Source: CAYSLA01 sp964431685
Lineage (GTDB): Bacteria > Armatimonadota > UBA5829
Direction of reading: 5' to 3'
Length of the DNA stretch: 6,807 bases
Assembly (NCBI GenBank): GCA_964431685.1
Contig: CAYSLA010000179.1
Span: 1-6,807, forward strand
Positions 4,542 through 6,807 of the stretch are shown here, one piece after another; the first letter of the stretch is position 1, and each line of letters begins with the position of its first letter. Under the pieces are notes generated by a model. The model searched no databases. It was not told where the DNA came from and was given only the letters and a program-made list of their open reading frames with translations. The position numbers and the translations under genes are program-made.

Positions 4542-6707
4542 ATGGAAACAAGGATCGTCGACGACCTCAACGAACAACAACAGATGGCTGTACGGCACAC
4601 GGAAGGGCCGGTGCTGGTATTTGCCGGCGCTGGCAGTGGCAAGACTCGTGTGCTGACATACAGGATAGCGCACCTCATCAAAGACCTGGGCGTCAAGCCA
4701 TGGAACATACTTGCTGTTACATTCACCAACAAAGCCGCGAGAGAGATGAGAGAACGCATCGAGTCGCTCCTGGGGGAGAGCTCCTCGGGCATCTGGGCAG
4801 GCACCTTTCATGGCATTTGCGCCCGGATGCTTCGTGAACACGGCGACCAGATAGGAGTCGACCGCGACTTCACAATCTTCGATGATGCGGACCAGGTGTC
4901 TCTCGTTCGAGAGTGCATGGAGTCGCTTCGACTGGATCAGAAGAAGTACCCGCCCCGCGATATGCTCAGTCTGATCTCCAAGGCCAAGGAGGCGCTGGTC
5001 ACGCCGGAGAATTTCGGCACGAAGTTCGTCGGCCACAAGGAGAACGTAGCCAAAGAGGTCTACAAGCTCTATGCCGAGCGCCTGAAATCCAATCACGCGC
5101 TCGATTTTGACGATCTTATCATGCTTGCTGTCCTGATGCTTCGCTCACAGGCTGAGGTGCGGCAGCACTACGAAGAGAAGTTCCACTATGTGCACGTGGA
5201 TGAATACCAGGATATCAACTACGCCCAGTACCTGCTTGTAAACACGCTCGCTGGCCAGTCTCAGAACGTTTTCTGCGTAGGCGACGATGACCAGTCGATC
5301 TATCGCTGGAGAGGCGCGGACGTCAACATCATCCTCCAGTTCGAACAAGACTATCCGAATGCCAGGGTCTATAAGCTGGAACAGAACTATCGATCCACCA
5401 AGAAGATACTCGAGGCCGCGCATCACGTCGTCAAACGCAACCGCGGCAGGTCCGACAAGAAGCTTTGGACCAACAACGACGAGGGCTGTGAGATAGAGTT
5501 CATCGAGGCGGCCAGCGAGACTGAGGAGGCAACCCAGATAGCCAGGTCAATCGAAGACAAGATGGTGAGAGACGGACGGCCGCTGTCTGACTTCGTAGTC
5601 CTCTACCGGATGAACGCTCAGTCCCGAGTTCTGGAGGATGTGATGGTCAATCGCCGCATCCCCTATAGGATAGTCGGATCACTGCGGTTCTACCAGCGCA
5701 AAGAAGTCAAGGACATCATCGCATACATGCGACTGGCTCTGAATCCTCACGAGACCGTCAGCCTCCGGCGCGTTATCAACGTCCCGTTGCGCGGCATTGG
5801 CCAGACATCGCTTGACAAACTGGACGAGTACGCCACATCACACAATCTGGAACTGTTCACGGCTCTTCAGAACGTGAAAGCGGTGGAGACTATCGCCAAG
5901 CGCTCACGGACTGCAATGGAGCTGTTTGGTAAGCTGATTGAACACCTGCACGAACTCGCTCATACTCTGGACGTACACAGTCTGACCAGAGAGATACTGG
6001 AGACGACGGGCTACGCGGATGAGCTTGCGGAAGAACGCACCCTGGAGGCTCAGAACCGCCTGGAGAACGTGAGGGAGCTGCTCTCGGTCACGCAGCAGTA
6101 CGTGAGCGAGCTGGGAGCAGAAGCAACGCTCAGCGCGTTCCTGGAGCACGTTGCACTGATCTCGGACATAGACAGCTATGAAGACACCAACGCAATAACG
6201 CTGATGACACTGCACTCGGCAAAGGGCTTGGAATTCCCGGTGGTGTTTCTTACCGGAATGGAGGAGGGGATATTCCCTCACTGGCGCGCCATCGAGGATC
6301 GAGAGGAGATGGAGGAAGAAAGACGGCTGTGTTACGTGGGGATGACCCGCGCCCGGCACGAACTGGTGTTCACTCGCGCCAGGCAGCGCAACCTGATGGG
6401 ACAGACGAAATGGTCGGATATTTCCCGGTTCATTAAGGAGATTCCCGAGGAACTGCTCGACAAGCCCATCGCTGCCAGGCGCAGGCCCGAGCTTGACGTA
6501 TCCTGGAGAAGCGATTTCAAGCCGCGCAGATCGCCTTCCACTGCAACGTTCAGACCTGGCCAGAAAGTGCACCACAGCGATTTCGGAGATGGCCTGGTAA
6601 TTAACTCCAGTGGAACGGGTGAGGAGGAGCAGGTTACTGTGGCATTCGACAAAGAGGGCATAAAGAAGCTTCAGGTGTCACTGGCGGGGCTGACTCCCAG
6701 GCAGTAG
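4542..6707 (+). CDS. pcrA: ATP-dependent 3'-5' DNA helicase, UvrD/PcrA family
   Basis: A complete 721-residue superfamily 1A helicase that unwinds DNA in nucleotide-excision and mismatch repair, plasmid replication and removal of stalled complexes. ATG 4542 is chosen over the in-frame ATG 4461 because family similarity begins at LNEQQQMAV (Q motif) and a TATAAT sits just upstream. Motifs in order: Walker A AGAGSGKT 28-35 (K34), Ia AVTFTNKAA 58-66, TFHG 88-91, Walker B DEYQD 220-224, III GDDDQSIYRWRG 247-258, IV QNYRS 281-285, V TLHSAKGLEF 556-565, VI YVGMTRAR 598-605 with arginine finger R603. The last 50 or so residues (FRPGQKVHHSDFGDGLVI to VAFDKEGIKKL) match the Tudor-like C-terminal domain that binds RNA polymerase in PcrA/UvrD. 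Length is normal and all motifs are intact, in contrast to the broken genes upstream. Whether to call it pcrA or uvrD is a naming choice. Rep is less likely because the Tudor-like end is present. Confidence 0.95.
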   Translation: METRIVDDLNEQQQMAVRHTEGPVLVFAGAGSGKTRVLTYRIAHLIKDLGVKPWNILAVTFTNKAAREMRERIESLLGESSSGIWAGTFHGICARMLREHGDQIGVDRDFTIFDDADQVSLVRECMESLRLDQKKYPPRDMLSLISKAKEALVTPENFGTKFVGHKENVAKEVYKLYAERLKSNHALDFDDLIMLAVLMLRSQAEVRQHYEEKFHYVHVDEYQDINYAQYLLVNTLAGQSQNVFCVGDDDQSIYRWRGADVNIILQFEQDYPNARVYKLEQNYRSTKKILEAAHHVVKRNRGRSDKKLWTNNDEGCEIEFIEAASETEEATQIARSIEDKMVRDGRPLSDFVVLYRMNAQSRVLEDVMVNRRIPYRIVGSLRFYQRKEVKDIIAYMRLALNPHETVSLRRVINVPLRGIGQTSLDKLDEYATSHNLELFTALQNVKAVETIAKRSRTAMELFGKLIEHLHELAHTLDVHSLTREILETTGYADELAEERTLEAQNRLENVRELLSVTQQYVSELGAEATLSAFLEHVALISDIDSYEDTNAITLMTLHSAKGLEFPVVFLTGMEEGIFPHWRAIEDREEMEEERRLCYVGMTRARHELVFTRARQRNLMGQTKWSDISRFIKEIPEELLDKPIAARRRPELDVSWRSDFKPRRSPSTATFRPGQKVHHSDFGDGLVINSSGTGEEEQVTVAFDKEGIKKLQVSLAGLTPRQ

Positions 6708-6746
6708 CTAGCCTGCTTGCTTCGAAGTGACACGGATAAGTAAGAG

Positions 6747-6761
6747 CTCAGCCTCGCTGAG
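6747..6761 (+). terminator. Small hairpin after pcrA
   Basis: CTCAGC (6747-6752) pairs perfectly with GCTGAG (6756-6761) around CTC, 39 bases after the pcrA stop. The stem is 6 bp and lacks a following T-run, so it is at best a weak terminator. Position is the main support. Confidence 0.3.
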
Positions 6762-6771
6762 TACTACGTCA

Positions 6772-6805
6772 TGCCGGTCCTGAATCAAGTTCAGGATATC
6801 CGGCA
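6772..6805. repeat. REP-like palindrome at the window edge
   Basis: TGCCGG (6772-6777) pairs with CCGGCA (6800-6805), and CCTGAA (6779-6784) pairs with TTCAGG (6790-6795). The two stems are separated by an asymmetric internal loop (T against ATAT), with a TCAAG apical loop. The GTCATGCCGG opening resembles widespread GTCATnCCGG-type extragenic palindromes (recalled, not searched). Only two bases follow it in the window, so the full element may be longer. Confidence 0.6.
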
Positions 6806-6807
6806 CC

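Overview
The window (6,807 bp, moderately GC-rich) is bacterial chromosomal sequence, probably from a metagenome-derived genome. A PEP-CTERM surface protein, a secreted-type protein with an OB-fold-like domain containing 'GLNNIGLLVRTTGKV', a sugar ABC-transporter locus and several dispersed palindromic repeats together suggest Armatimonadota. This is inference from recalled family resemblance; Planctomycetota or Verrucomicrobiota are alternatives. There is no rRNA, tRNA or marker gene to settle it.

Layout, all genes on the + strand. (1) 25-624: an intact PEP-CTERM sorted protein. (2) 625-867: an intergenic stretch with a GC-rich hairpin and a LexA-box-like palindrome. (3) 868-1260: the N-terminal third of an amidoligase, cut off at a 70-bp hairpin element. 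(4) 1126-1737: two tandem units of 306 bp, each made of the hairpin element plus part of an OB-fold-like domain. The second unit runs into a concanavalin A-like C-terminal domain ending at 2483. (5) 2522-2570: another dispersed repeat. (6) About 2598-3275: a sugar-binding protein that has lost its 5' end and its middle. (7) 3272-4420: a translationally coupled permease frame that is an in-frame chimera of a MalF-type N-terminal half and a MalG-type C-terminal part. (8) 4542-6707: a complete UvrD/PcrA helicase, apparently read from a leaderless transcript. (9) 6708-6807: two hairpins, the second a repeat-like palindrome at the window edge.

The main theme is breakage. Between about 1125 and 4025 almost every gene is truncated or fused. 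Two of the breakpoints fall on dispersed repeats, and two more are in-frame joins inside the transporter genes. The binding protein and two permeases would normally form a CUT1 carbohydrate importer, but as written the importer cannot be functional. Either the locus has been eroded by repeat-mediated recombination and deletion, or the contig is misassembled at repeats and short homologies. The sequence alone cannot decide. The flanking PEP-CTERM and helicase genes look intact.
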